DNA from: Phycicoccus sp. Root101
GTDB taxonomy: Bacteria; Actinomycetota; Actinomycetes; Actinomycetales; Dermatophilaceae
Assembly (NCBI RefSeq): GCF_001426245.1
Contig: NZ_LMCM01000007.1
Location: 310,001 to 374,000 of the forward strand
Reading direction: 5' to 3'
Length of the DNA: 64,000 nt
A program made the translations under genes and the position numbers. Below are positions 16,935-25,330 of this stretch, piece after piece. How positions within the stretch are numbered: the first letter of the stretch is position 1; the number at the start of each line of letters is the position of its first letter. The notes beneath the pieces were generated by a model that was not told the DNA's origin, made no database searches, and saw only the letters and a program-made list of their open reading frames with translations.

Positions 16935-18730
16935 GGTCGGCTCCCCAGGGTCTCGTAGATGTCGCGGTACCGCGCTGCCATGGCCTGCCACGTCCTGGTG
17001 GCGGCGAACTCCCGGCCTCCGGCAGCGAGCTGGTGCCACAGCGCGTCGTCCGCGAGCAGCCCGTGGAGTCTACCCGCCAGTGCTGAGGGATCGTCCGCCG
17101 TCGCGAGCAGGCCGGTGCCCACCCCGGTCGCCGGTCCGGTGACGATCTCCGCGAGCGCCGGGAGGTCGCTGGCCACGACGGGCCGGCCCGCCGCCATCGC
17201 CTCGATGGGCTTGAGCGGGGTGACCGTCCGGCAGACGAGGGTGTCGCGCCGCGGGACGACGAAGACGTCGAGGGCGCGGTGCCACCGGGCGGCCTCGGCC
17301 CGGCTGACCCGTCCCGGCATGACCACCACGTCGTCGAGGCCCAGGGTGGAGGCGAGCTGCTGGAGCGCCGGACGGGAGACCCCGTCCCCCGCGATGGCGC
17401 ACCGCACGTCGAGACCCTGGTCGCGCAGGGTGCGGACCGCCTGCAGCAGGACGTCGAGGCCCTCGTAGTCCACGAGAGATGACACCGTGCCGACCCAGCG
17501 GCCCTCCTCGGGCAGTCCGAGTGCCCGCCGACCCTCGCGGGGCGTCATGGCCCCGTCGAGCAGGCTGGCGTCGACGGCGTTGGGGACGACGGTGATCCGG
17601 TCGGGGGCGACCCCGCGCTCGACGAGGTCGGCGCGCATCACCTCGGACAGGACGACGACGTGGTCCGCAGCGAGCGCGACCTCGGTCTCCTTCGCGTGCC
17701 ACAGCCGGAACCGCTCGCTCGCGGCCCCCTCCTCGCGCTGGCCCGCCGGTCGTGAGGCGAGCCAGGTCTTCTCGAGCTGGCCGCGCGCCTCGTACACCCA
17801 GGGCAGACCGGCAGCGCCGGCGACAGCCTGCGCGACGAGGGCGTTGGGGAAGTGCGTGGTCGTGTGCAGCACGGTCGGCGCGAACTGTTCCACGTGGAAC
17901 CTCAGCAGCTCGGCGGTCTGCTCGAGCCGCCCCTCCGGCGTCGCCGACATGCGGCGCGGCAGCAGCCGGTGGTACGGCACGCCGTCGACGACGTCGGTGC
18001 CCGCAGCCCATGGGAGGCCGACGTTGACGGGGTACCCCAGCCGGGTCACCGCCTCGACCGCGATCCCCAGCCCGGCCTGCGCCCGCAGGATCGAGTGCGA
18101 CCGGAGGGCGTACCCGGACTGCGTCCAGGGCAGCGAGTTCGTGAGAAGGTGCAGCGCGCGAGGCGTCCCCACCCCGGACCCGTGCGTATGCCGCGGGCTC
18201 GCCACGGTGCCGGGTGGCACCGGACGAACGGGCACGGCATACCCGGGTTGCATGGTGGCCCGCTCGGAGGCGAGCCGGCCCACCTGCCGGCGGCCCGCGC
18301 GACCGGGGGCCGCCTGGAGGAGCTCGACCGCGCCGGTGAGGTCGCCGCGACGCCACAGCGCCCGCGCCTGGAGGACGGCGTCGGCCCCCTGCGGGACGTC
18401 GAGGTCGAGCTGGACGGCAAGCTCGGAGGCGATCCGGCTCGCACCCAGCTGCTCGGGCGGCAGGGCGCGCAGGGTGGCGCGGGCGTCCTCCGGCCGGTCG
18501 GCGAGGTAGCTGGCCAGGGCCTGCCGCGGGCCGACCGCGGTCGAACCGGAACGACCCGTGCGGCCGAGTGCCCTGGCGACCGGCCGGCGGAACCGCGCCG
18601 GCAGCCGGCGCATGCCCTGCACCGCGAGGCGGGCGGGGTCGTCCTCGGCGTGCCGACGGAGCATGACGACGAGGATCCCGATGTTGCGCAGGGTCTCGAG
18701 CCCGCCCGCGCGGGCGCGACGCTCAACCAC
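16931..18730 (-). CDS. GT4 glycosyltransferase with helical N-terminal extension
   Basis: A 599-residue protein starting at GTG 18730, overlapping the preceding glycosyltransferase stop by 8 bases. Residues about 1-175 are Ala/Arg/Leu-rich and helical, possibly TPR-like, with no recognised domain. Residues about 190-595 form a GT-B fold GT4 enzyme: WTQSGYALRSHSI near the nucleotide-sugar-independent N-domain, VVPNAVDASLLDG, a glycine-rich VGTVSSLVDYEGLDVLL and the donor-binding stretch VTPLKPIEAMAAGRPVV. The motif pattern resembles the first domain of the giant glycosyltransferase at 2-3985, which suggests a shared ancestry within the locus. It should act at the cytoplasmic face, adding a sugar to the undecaprenyl-linked intermediate. 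The sugar is not predictable. Confidence 0.88.
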   Translation of the reverse strand: MVERRARAGGLETLRNIGILVVMLRRHAEDDPARLAVQGMRRLPARFRRPVARALGRTGRSGSTAVGPRQALASYLADRPEDARATLRALPPEQLGASRIASELAVQLDLDVPQGADAVLQARALWRRGDLTGAVELLQAAPGRAGRRQVGRLASERATMQPGYAVPVRPVPPGTVASPRHTHGSGVGTPRALHLLTNSLPWTQSGYALRSHSILRAQAGLGIAVEAVTRLGYPVNVGLPWAAGTDVVDGVPYHRLLPRRMSATPEGRLEQTAELLRFHVEQFAPTVLHTTTHFPNALVAQAVAGAAGLPWVYEARGQLEKTWLASRPAGQREEGAASERFRLWHAKETEVALAADHVVVLSEVMRADLVERGVAPDRITVVPNAVDASLLDGAMTPREGRRALGLPEEGRWVGTVSSLVDYEGLDVLLQAVRTLRDQGLDVRCAIAGDGVSRPALQQLASTLGLDDVVVMPGRVSRAEAARWHRALDVFVVPRRDTLVCRTVTPLKPIEAMAAGRPVVASDLPALAEIVTGPATGVGTGLLATADDPSALAGRLHGLLADDALWHQLAAGGREFAATRTWQAMAARYRDIYETLGSRP

Positions 18731-19982
18731 GACCGGTCACCACCGCGTCGAGGACCTCGAGGTAGTCGGACGCGAGCCGGGTGTCCTCGGCGTGCTCACC
18801 CACCCAGGCGACCCCGTCGGTGCCGGGGTCGAGCAGGGAGCGGTCGGTCGCGACGGCCTCCCACACCTCGGCGAGCGCAGCAGGGTCACCCGGGGTGGCG
18901 ACGTGACCCGCGTGCGCCCCGGTGATGATGTCCGCGGCCTCGCCCGCCACCGAGCCGGTGACGTGGACCCCGAGGGCCATCGCCTCGTACAGCTTGGACG
19001 GCACAGTGAGCTCCAGCGCCGGCCATGGCCGCAGGCAGACCAGCACGGTGTCGGCCCACGCGTAGTGGGTCCCCATCTGCGAGCGCGGGACGGGGTCGAC
19101 GAACTCGACCTCGACCCGCTCGGCCGCCGCGAGCGCCACGAGCTGGGGCCGGTCGGCACCGTCACCGACGAGCCTGAGGCGGACGCGTGCGCCGCGACCA
19201 CCGGCCAGGGATGCCGCGTGGACGGCGGTCGCCAGGCCCTGGGCCCGGCCCAGGGTGCCGGCGTAGAGCACGTTGAGAACGCCGTCGTCACCGTCGCGGG
19301 GGACGTGGGTGGGGTAGCCCGGGACCGGGTGGGCGCCGTTGCGCACGACGTGGACGCGCTCCATGCCCCGGTCGCGCAGGACCCGGGCGAAGGTGTCGGT
19401 CGTGGCCACCACCGCGTCGGCCCGACGCTGCTCGTACGTCGTGGCGCGGCCGACGCCTGCGAGGCCACCGCGCGAGACGCGCTGGGCCGCCCGCCTGGCC
19501 CGGCCGGCGGAGGTCGTGTCCCACTCGTCGGCGACGGTGAGCAGGTCCGGCCAGGCGTCACGCATCTCGGCCACCACCGGGACGCCGAGTCGACCGGCGA
19601 CGCGGCGGCCGGCCCACAGCATCGGCAGCGACGGGACCGTCGCGACGACGACCTGCGGGGTCGCGGTCCGGGCGGCCCTGCCGGCCGCGCTGACGGCGGC
19701 CCGGGCGGACACGAGCTGGTCGGCGAACCGCGAACCCACGTCACCGGCATACGCACGGAAGGCGACGCGGTGCACGGTCTCGCCGTGCGGGCCGGGGTGG
19801 ACCGCTCCGGGGGCCATCGCGGCGTGCTCCGGCAGGAGGCTGCCGTGGGGGTAGTGCGGGGCAGGAGCGATGACGGTGAGCTCGTGGCCGAACCGGACGA
19901 ACTGCTCCGCGAGGGCGGACCAGCGCTGCTGCGGGGCCCCACCCTCGGGCGCGTAGTAGTGCGTGAGCAGGAGGATCCTCAC
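18723..19982 (-). CDS. GT4 glycosyltransferase (WcaI/WbuB-like)
   Basis: A 419-residue protein with the start RILLLTHYYAPEGGAPQQRW, typical of the WcaI/WbuB-type GT4 enzymes that often add the second sugar (commonly a HexNAc such as FucNAc) to the undecaprenyl-linked primer. Further features are VVEMRDAWPDLL-like (VAEMRDAWPDLL), VVRNGAHPV, VLYAGTLGRAQGL and the donor site VPSKLYEAMALGVHV with its two acidic residues. The GTG start at 19982 overlaps the stop of the priming transferase gene (GTGA), and the stop overlaps the next glycosyltransferase start by 8 bases. Sitting directly after the primer gene fits an early transfer step. Longer frames upstream are antisense or out-of-frame readings of the neighbour. 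Confidence 0.9.
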   Translation of the reverse strand: MRILLLTHYYAPEGGAPQQRWSALAEQFVRFGHELTVIAPAPHYPHGSLLPEHAAMAPGAVHPGPHGETVHRVAFRAYAGDVGSRFADQLVSARAAVSAAGRAARTATPQVVVATVPSLPMLWAGRRVAGRLGVPVVAEMRDAWPDLLTVADEWDTTSAGRARRAAQRVSRGGLAGVGRATTYEQRRADAVVATTDTFARVLRDRGMERVHVVRNGAHPVPGYPTHVPRDGDDGVLNVLYAGTLGRAQGLATAVHAASLAGGRGARVRLRLVGDGADRPQLVALAAAERVEVEFVDPVPRSQMGTHYAWADTVLVCLRPWPALELTVPSKLYEAMALGVHVTGSVAGEAADIITGAHAGHVATPGDPAALAEVWEAVATDRSLLDPGTDGVAWVGEHAEDTRLASDYLEVLDAVVTGRG

Positions 19983-21070
19983 GGGACGGGGTCCGCGGGT
20001 GGGGGCGGCAGGAGGTCGTCGACCGCGCGGACGTCGAGGTCGACGGCCCCACGGGCGGCACCCCACCGGGCCGAGCCCCCGACGAGACCGGGCAGGGCGA
20101 GGTAGGCCAGGCCCAGGAGGACGTCCGCCACGAGGACCAGCCCGCGGGTCGGACGCGAGGCGCCGAGCATCGCCGGCAGGGCGAGCAGGCAGGCGACCGC
20201 CGTCGCTGCGGCCACGATCCCCGCGACGGTGGCGTGCGACCAGCCCGCCCGGGCCACTCGCTGGTAGACGTGCAGCCGGTGCGGCTCGAAGACGCGGTCG
20301 CCGTGGGACATCCGGCGGACCAGCGTCACCCCGGCGTCGAGGACGAGGACGAACAAGGGGGCGAGCGCGACCTCGGTCGGGACCGGCAGCATCACCAGCC
20401 AGCTCGCCACCACGGCCCAGGTCGCCCCGAGGGCGTAGGAGCCGATGTCGCCGAGGAACACCTTGGCGCGGGGGAGGTTGAACGGCAGGAACCCCAGGCC
20501 GCCCGCGGCGGCGCCGATGCCCAGGACGGCGACCGCGGGGACGTCGTAGTGGACACCCGCGACGGCATACCAGAGGCCCGCGACCACGGCGTGGCCCGAG
20601 ACGAGGCCGTTCACGCCGTCCATGAAGTTGGTGATGTTGACCATGGCGATGGTGCCGACGAGGACGAACGGCACCCACACGACCCCGTCGCCGGTGACGC
20701 CCATCGCGGACAGGCTCCAGACCAGGGCGAGGACGGCCTGCACCACCAGCCGCAGCCGGACCGACAACGACCACAGGTCGTCCGCGAACCCCACGAGCCC
20801 GAACCCCAGGACCGGCAGCAGCACGAGGAACAGCTCGTCGACGTGTCCCTCCACGGCGTCGGGGCGCAGCAGGGTGACCAGCACCACCGCGCCCAGCACC
20901 GCTGCCACGACCCCGAGGCCGCCCCCGCGAGGGGTCGGGACGACGTGCAGCGAGCGGTCCGCGGGGATGTCGACGATGCTGTGGCGACGCAACAGCGGCA
21001 GGGTCCCGCCCACGACGAGCACCGAGAGCGCCGTGCAGCTGACCATGGCCCAGGCGAGGGCTGCGGTCAT
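19979..21070 (-). CDS. WecA/TagO/MraY-family undecaprenyl-phosphate HexNAc-1-phosphate transferase
   Basis: A 363-residue membrane enzyme that starts polymer assembly by moving a HexNAc-1-phosphate from a UDP-sugar to undecaprenyl phosphate. Family motifs are clear: GFADDLWSL (the acidic pair), NITNFMDGVNGL, FLPFNLPRAKVFLGDIGSYALG and EPHRLHVYQR near the end of the catalytic loops. About ten hydrophobic segments are visible, starting ALAWAMVSCTALSVLVVGG. The ATG start at 21070 overlaps the stop of the upstream dehydratase gene (ATGA). MraY itself is unlikely because the gene is in a polysaccharide operon rather than a mur cluster. It should act at the inner face of the membrane, and the next gene probably adds the second sugar. 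Confidence 0.9.
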   Translation of the reverse strand: MTAALAWAMVSCTALSVLVVGGTLPLLRRHSIVDIPADRSLHVVPTPRGGGLGVVAAVLGAVVLVTLLRPDAVEGHVDELFLVLLPVLGFGLVGFADDLWSLSVRLRLVVQAVLALVWSLSAMGVTGDGVVWVPFVLVGTIAMVNITNFMDGVNGLVSGHAVVAGLWYAVAGVHYDVPAVAVLGIGAAAGGLGFLPFNLPRAKVFLGDIGSYALGATWAVVASWLVMLPVPTEVALAPLFVLVLDAGVTLVRRMSHGDRVFEPHRLHVYQRVARAGWSHATVAGIVAAATAVACLLALPAMLGASRPTRGLVLVADVLLGLAYLALPGLVGGSARWGAARGAVDLDVRAVDDLLPPPPADPVP

Positions 21071-23124
21071 GCGCGGCGGCCGCTGGGGACGGAGACCGGC
21101 TCGGCGGCGTACGCCACGACCTTGAGCCAGGCGTGCAGGTCGATGAATCGGCCGAGGGCCAGCTCGCGTCGCACCCGGTCGATGTCGACGAGCACGTCGT
21201 CGGGCATGAGCGGCATGCCGACGTGGGTGACGAGCTCGTGGAACGGGCGGTGGTCGGGTTCGTCGCTGGCGAGCGTGCGCTCGGCCATCTTCTCGCCGGG
21301 GCGGACACCGGTGTAGACGACGGTCGGCGGCGGGAAGCCCTGCAGCGCGGCGAAGCGTCGTGCCAGCTGCTCGATGTTGTGCGGCTTGCCCATGTCGAGG
21401 ATCAGGCCCTCGCCGCTGCGGCCGTGGACGGCCGCCTGGAGCACGAGCTGGGAGGCCTCGTGCACCGTCATGAAGTACCGCGTCATCTCCGAGGACGTGA
21501 TCGTCAGCGGGCGACCGGCCGCCAGCTGGGCGGCGAACGTCGTCAACGCCGAACCCCGGGACCCCAGGACGTTGCCGAAGCGGACCGAGATGTACCGCGC
21601 GTCCGGCCCGGCCTTGACGCCGAACGAGGCGGTCAGCCGCTCGGTGATCCGCTTGCTGTAGCCGAGCACGCTCGCGGGGTCGGCGGCCTTGTCCGTGGAG
21701 ATGTTGACGAACCGGCTCACGCCCTGCTCGACACAGGTGGCCAGCAGGTCGCTGGTCCCGGCGACGTTGGTGAGGAACGCCTCCGAGGCGTACCGCTCGG
21801 CCAGCGTCAGGTGCTTGACCGCGGCGGCGTGGAACACGACGTCGGGACGGTGTCGGCCGATGAGGTCGTTGATGAACCCCGGGGTGCGCAGGTCGCCCAG
21901 GACCAGGTCCTCCGAGTCGAGCATGCCGCGACCGTCGACGGACAGCTGGACCGCGTGCAGGAGGCTGTCGTCGCGGTCGGTCATGACCAGTCGCGCGGGC
22001 TGGTACTGGATGATCTCGCGGCACAGCTGCGAGCCGATCGAGCCGCCGGCGCCGGTGACGAGGACGACCTTGCCGTGCAGGTAGGACCCGATGGCCTCGA
22101 CGTCGATCTCGACGGCACCCCGGCCGAGGAGGTCGTCGAGCAGGACCGGGCGGAACGCCTGGCGCGGCAGGTCGATGCGCACCCCGCCGGGGATGCCCTC
22201 GCGGGTCGGCCCGGAGACGCCCTGGGCGGAGAGCATCTCGTCGAGCGAGGGGAGGACGAGCAGGTCGGCCCCGGCCTGGTTGGTGAGGTCGATGACGCGC
22301 TGGACCAGCCCGGGCGACGCGGACGGGACGGCGAGCAGGACGACCTCGGCGCCGAGGCGTCGGGCCAGCTCGGGCAGGTCGTCGATGCGGCCCTGGACGC
22401 GGATGCCGGAGATGCCGAGGTGGCGCTTGCCCGAGTCGTCGTCGACGAGGCCGACCGGGTGGAGGACGGTGCCCGCGTCGTCGAGCATCATCGCGATGGC
22501 CTGGCGTCCACCCCAGCCGGCGCCGACGACCAGGGCCCGGCGACCGGCCCGACCCTGGCGGCGCTTGCGCGCGCGGTGGTACTGCACCGCGACATACCGC
22601 AGGACCAGCCAGCCGCACGCCGCGCACGGGGCAGCGGTCACGGCCACCGACAGCGGCAGCATCGCGGGGTGGGTGAGGATCGACGCCGAGCTGAGCGAGG
22701 ACATCAGGAAGATGGCGACGACCGCGAGGCCGACGATCTCGTCCTGGGTCCCCCACCGGCAGCGACGGGCGACGAGCATGGCGTACGTGACGAGGTAGAC
22801 GCAGGCGCCGAGCAGGAGGGCCAGGCCGAGGCCCTCGCGGTTGACGATGGACGACTTCTGCTCGTACCGGCTCATCGCGAGCAGCACGATGATGATGACC
22901 AGGATCGCCACGTCGACCAGCATGAGCACGGGGATCGGCCAGTGCCGGACCTCGACGAGGCCGTTGGCCCGACCCTTGCGTGGGGCCTGCGCGCCCTCCG
23001 GTTCGGGGGTGCTGGCGGTGTCCCCGGTCGCTACCGGGTCGGGCGCGTTGGCCGCCGGTGCCGGCGCGGGTTCACGGGGCGCGACGGAACCGTCTTCCCC
23101 GGGGGCGCGCTGAACACTGGACAC
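21067..23124 (-). CDS. Membrane-bound nucleotide-sugar 4,6-dehydratase/epimerase (CapD/WbpM-type)
   Basis: A 685-residue polytopic enzyme, the first gene of the leftward operon. Residues about 55-190 hold four membrane helices. A first Rossmann-like domain follows (ALVVGAGWGGRQAIAMM near 205), then the catalytic SDR domain with VLVTGAGGSIGSQLCRE near 340, NISTDKAADPASVLGYSKRITE and VRFGNVLGSRGS. These are hallmarks of UDP-GlcNAc 4,6-dehydratases such as WbpM, CapD and PglF, which make UDP-4-keto-6-deoxy sugars used for QuiNAc, FucNAc or bacillosamine-like residues. I chose GTG 23124, which follows a good -10/-35 pair by only 9 bases, so the mRNA is probably (near-)leaderless. The longer frame to 23886 would run through the cca gene and is rejected. 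The acidic, Pro/Ala-rich first 50 residues are unusual but plausible. Confidence 0.9.
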   Translation of the reverse strand: MSSVQRAPGEDGSVAPREPAPAPAANAPDPVATGDTASTPEPEGAQAPRKGRANGLVEVRHWPIPVLMLVDVAILVIIIVLLAMSRYEQKSSIVNREGLGLALLLGACVYLVTYAMLVARRCRWGTQDEIVGLAVVAIFLMSSLSSASILTHPAMLPLSVAVTAAPCAACGWLVLRYVAVQYHRARKRRQGRAGRRALVVGAGWGGRQAIAMMLDDAGTVLHPVGLVDDDSGKRHLGISGIRVQGRIDDLPELARRLGAEVVLLAVPSASPGLVQRVIDLTNQAGADLLVLPSLDEMLSAQGVSGPTREGIPGGVRIDLPRQAFRPVLLDDLLGRGAVEIDVEAIGSYLHGKVVLVTGAGGSIGSQLCREIIQYQPARLVMTDRDDSLLHAVQLSVDGRGMLDSEDLVLGDLRTPGFINDLIGRHRPDVVFHAAAVKHLTLAERYASEAFLTNVAGTSDLLATCVEQGVSRFVNISTDKAADPASVLGYSKRITERLTASFGVKAGPDARYISVRFGNVLGSRGSALTTFAAQLAAGRPLTITSSEMTRYFMTVHEASQLVLQAAVHGRSGEGLILDMGKPHNIEQLARRFAALQGFPPPTVVYTGVRPGEKMAERTLASDEPDHRPFHELVTHVGMPLMPDDVLVDIDRVRRELALGRFIDLHAWLKVVAYAAEPVSVPSGRRA

Positions 23125-23133
23125 GGCCGCCAG

Positions 23134-23162
23134 AGTATCCAACAAGGCACAAGCACGAGCAA
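23134..23162 (-). promoter_or_regulatory. Candidate promoter of the polysaccharide operon
   Basis: On the minus strand TTGCTC (-35, 23157-23162) and GATACT (-10, 23134-23139) are separated by exactly 17 bases. The expected start of transcription falls 2-3 bases before GTG 23124, so the message would have almost no leader. No other promoter-like sequence is obvious in the nine-gene operon, whose genes mostly overlap. The rest of the gap to cca (23163-23297) shows nothing notable. Confidence 0.5.
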
Positions 23163-23297
23163 TCGCGACCAAGGCGCGCCGGGCCGCAGGACCGCTGGCC
23201 TGCACCGATGCCTGTTCACGCAGCCCCGCCGACCGCTGGGTCCCGGCCCACGCGGGACAACCCGTCCCCTCCTGGGTCAGTCCCGCGTCAGCCTGCG

Positions 23298-24800
23298 TCA
23301 GTCCTGGGGGGCGGACTCGGGCTGGTCGGCCCACCACCGGCGCAACGCGGCCACCGCGGCGTCGTGGCCGATGGGGCCCTGGTCGAGGCGGACCTCGAGG
23401 AGGAACGAGTACGCGCGTCCGAGCACGGGCCCGGGACGGATGCCTAGCACCTCGGCGATCTCGTTGCCGTTCAGCTCCGGCCGAACGGCCGCCAGCTCCT
23501 CGGCCTCCTGGAGCGCGGCGATGCGCACCTCGAGGGCGTCGTAGGTGCTCGAGAGCCGGGCAGCCTTGCGGGCGTTGCGGGTCGTGGAGTCGGACCGCGT
23601 CAGGCGGTGCAGTCGCGGCAGCAGGGGGCCGGCGTCGGTGATGTAGCGGCGCACGGCGGAGTCGGTCCACTGGCCGTCGCCGTACCCGTGGAACCGCAGG
23701 TGCAGCTCGGTGAGGCGCGCAACCGCCTTCACCGTGTCCTTGTCGAAACGCAGCGCCTTGAGCCGCTTGGACGCGAGCTTGGCCCCGACGACCTCGTGGT
23801 GGTGGAAGGAGACCCCGCCACCCTCCTCGAACCGCCGGGTCGCCGGCTTGCCGATGTCGTGGAGCAGGGCCGCGAGCCGCAGCCACAGGTCAGGGCCGGG
23901 CACCGACTCCGGGGGGCCGTCGGCCGGTCCCTCGAGGGCGATGGCCTGGTCGAGCACGGTGAGCGAGTGCTCGTAGACGTCCTTGTGCCGGTGGTGCTCG
24001 TCGATCTCGAGCTTGAGCGCGGGCAGCTCGGGGAGCACGTGGTCGGCGAGGCCGGTCTCCACGAGCAGCCTCAGCCCGGGGCGCGGGGTCGGGGCGAGCA
24101 GCAGCTTGGTGAGCTCGTCGCGGACGCGTTCGGCCGACACGATCTCGATCGAGCCCGCCATCTGCTCCATGGCCGAGCGCACCTCGGGCGCCACCGCCAC
24201 ACCGAGCTGGGCGGCGAACCGCGCGGCCCGCATCATCCTCAGCGGGTCGTCGCCGAACGACACCTCGGGGGTGCCCGGTGTCCGCAGCGTCCGCGTGGCG
24301 AGGTCGGCGAGCCCGTCGTGCGGGTCCACGAACTCCATCGAGGGCAGCCGCAGCGCCATCGCGTTGACGGTGAAGTCGCGTCGGACCAGGTCGTCCTCGA
24401 GGTTGTCGCCGAACGCGACCACGGGCTTGCGGGTCTGCCCGTCGTAGGCGTCGGCGCGGTAGGTCGTCACCTCGACGGTCAGGTCGCCGCGACGCACCCC
24501 CACCGTGCCGAACTCGCGACCCATGTCCCAGTGGGCGTCGGCCCAGGGCTTGAGGACGGCCAGCGACTCGTCGGGCGAGGCGCTGGTCGTGAAGTCCAGG
24601 TCGGGCGAGACGCGCCCGAGGAAGGCGTCGCGCACCGGGCCACCGACCAGGGCCAGCTCGTGCCCGGCGGCGGCGAACAGCTCGCCCAGCTCGGTGAGCA
24701 GCGGCACCACCGGGGCGAGGTGGGCCGTCGCCGCCCGCAACAGCTCCGGCAGGGCGGCGGGAGGGCCGGCCTTCGGCTCGCGGGGATCAGCGGTGGACAC
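23298..24800 (-). CDS. cca: CCA tRNA nucleotidyltransferase
   Basis: This enzyme adds or repairs the 3' CCA end of tRNAs. The 500-residue protein has the nucleotidyltransferase motif LVGGPVRDAFLGR near residue 50, the acidic DLDFTTSA, RRDFTVNAMA, the head/neck motif DPLRMMRAARFAAQLG, and a C-terminal HD domain (LLHDIGKP) as in the actinobacterial PcnA/Cca group. I chose GTG 24800 rather than TTG 24809, because a TAGGCT -10 element overlaps the TTG and ends 8 bases before the GTG, giving a leaderless message. The gene is divergent from the NUDIX gene, as in Mycobacterium Rv3907c/Rv3908. It reads toward the polysaccharide operon but has its own promoter. Confidence 0.95.
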   Translation of the reverse strand: MSTADPREPKAGPPAALPELLRAATAHLAPVVPLLTELGELFAAAGHELALVGGPVRDAFLGRVSPDLDFTTSASPDESLAVLKPWADAHWDMGREFGTVGVRRGDLTVEVTTYRADAYDGQTRKPVVAFGDNLEDDLVRRDFTVNAMALRLPSMEFVDPHDGLADLATRTLRTPGTPEVSFGDDPLRMMRAARFAAQLGVAVAPEVRSAMEQMAGSIEIVSAERVRDELTKLLLAPTPRPGLRLLVETGLADHVLPELPALKLEIDEHHRHKDVYEHSLTVLDQAIALEGPADGPPESVPGPDLWLRLAALLHDIGKPATRRFEEGGGVSFHHHEVVGAKLASKRLKALRFDKDTVKAVARLTELHLRFHGYGDGQWTDSAVRRYITDAGPLLPRLHRLTRSDSTTRNARKAARLSSTYDALEVRIAALQEAEELAAVRPELNGNEIAEVLGIRPGPVLGRAYSFLLEVRLDQGPIGHDAAVAALRRWWADQPESAPQD

Positions 24801-24808
24801 GAGGGACA

Positions 24809-24814
24809 AGCCTA
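24809..24814 (-). promoter_or_regulatory. -10 element for leaderless cca transcript
   Basis: TAGGCT on the minus strand ends 8 bases before GTG 24800. This matches the TANNNT spacing of actinobacterial leaderless genes. No clear -35 is seen. Confidence 0.5.
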
Positions 24815-24823
24815 GGCGCTCGT

Positions 24824-24829
24824 TAGAGT
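24824..24829 (+). promoter_or_regulatory. -10 element for leaderless NUDIX transcript
   Basis: TAGAGT lies exactly 6 bases before GTG 24836, and there is no ribosome-binding site. Together with the opposing TAGGCT it makes a compact divergent promoter pair within 36 bases. Confidence 0.55.
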
Positions 24830-24835
24830 GACAGC

Positions 24836-25330
24836 GTGACCTCCCCTGCGCGCGATCCGGAACGGCTGGCCCCCAGCCGCGCGCGCCTTCCCGCCGTGGA
24901 GGAACGCTCCGCCGGCGGCATCGTCGTCGACGTGCAGGACGGGATCGCCCGGATCGCGGTCATCGCCCGCCGCAACCGGGCCGGGCGGATCGAGTGGTGC
25001 CTGCCCAAGGGCCACCGCGAGAACGACGAGACCCTCCCCGAGACCGCCGAGCGCGAAGTCGCCGAGGAGACGGGCATCGAGGGTCGGGTGCTCACGGAGC
25101 TCGGCACCATCGACTACTGGTTCGCCACGAGCGACCACCGCGTGCACAAGTTCGTGCACCACTACCTCCTCGAGGCCACCGGCGGCCGGCTCACCATCGA
25201 GAACGACCCCGACCACGAAGCGGTCGACGTCGCGTGGCTCCCACTGCGGGAGGCCCACGAGCACCTCACCTTCCCGAACGAGCGTCGCATCGCCAGGCAG
25301 GCCTGGCACCGTCTGGCCGGAGACGGGTGA
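24836..25330 (+). CDS. NUDIX hydrolase
   Basis: A 164-residue NUDIX protein, first gene of the rightward DUF6049-murJ operon. The NUDIX box is clear (GHRENDETLPETAEREVAEE followed by TGI near residues 60-85), with a preceding PKG turn. Substrate class cannot be told from the box alone; family members hydrolyse nucleoside diphosphates linked to other moieties. The position matches Mycobacterium Rv3908 (MutT4). The start GTG 24836 has no ribosome-binding site but sits 6 bases after a -10 element. The stop overlaps the next start. Confidence 0.92.
   Translation: MTSPARDPERLAPSRARLPAVEERSAGGIVVDVQDGIARIAVIARRNRAGRIEWCLPKGHRENDETLPETAEREVAEETGIEGRVLTELGTIDYWFATSDHRVHKFVHHYLLEATGGRLTIENDPDHEAVDVAWLPLREAHEHLTFPNERRIARQAWHRLAGDG

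Noticed and set aside
17886..17899. GTTCCACGTGGAAC palindrome resembling parS
   Set aside because: Two mismatches from the parS core and inside a glycosyltransferase gene far from the other sites; likely chance.
23125..23886. Upstream extension of the dehydratase frame into cca
   Set aside because: It would read through the 3' part of the cca gene and has no homology-like sequence; the promoter lies at 23134-23162.
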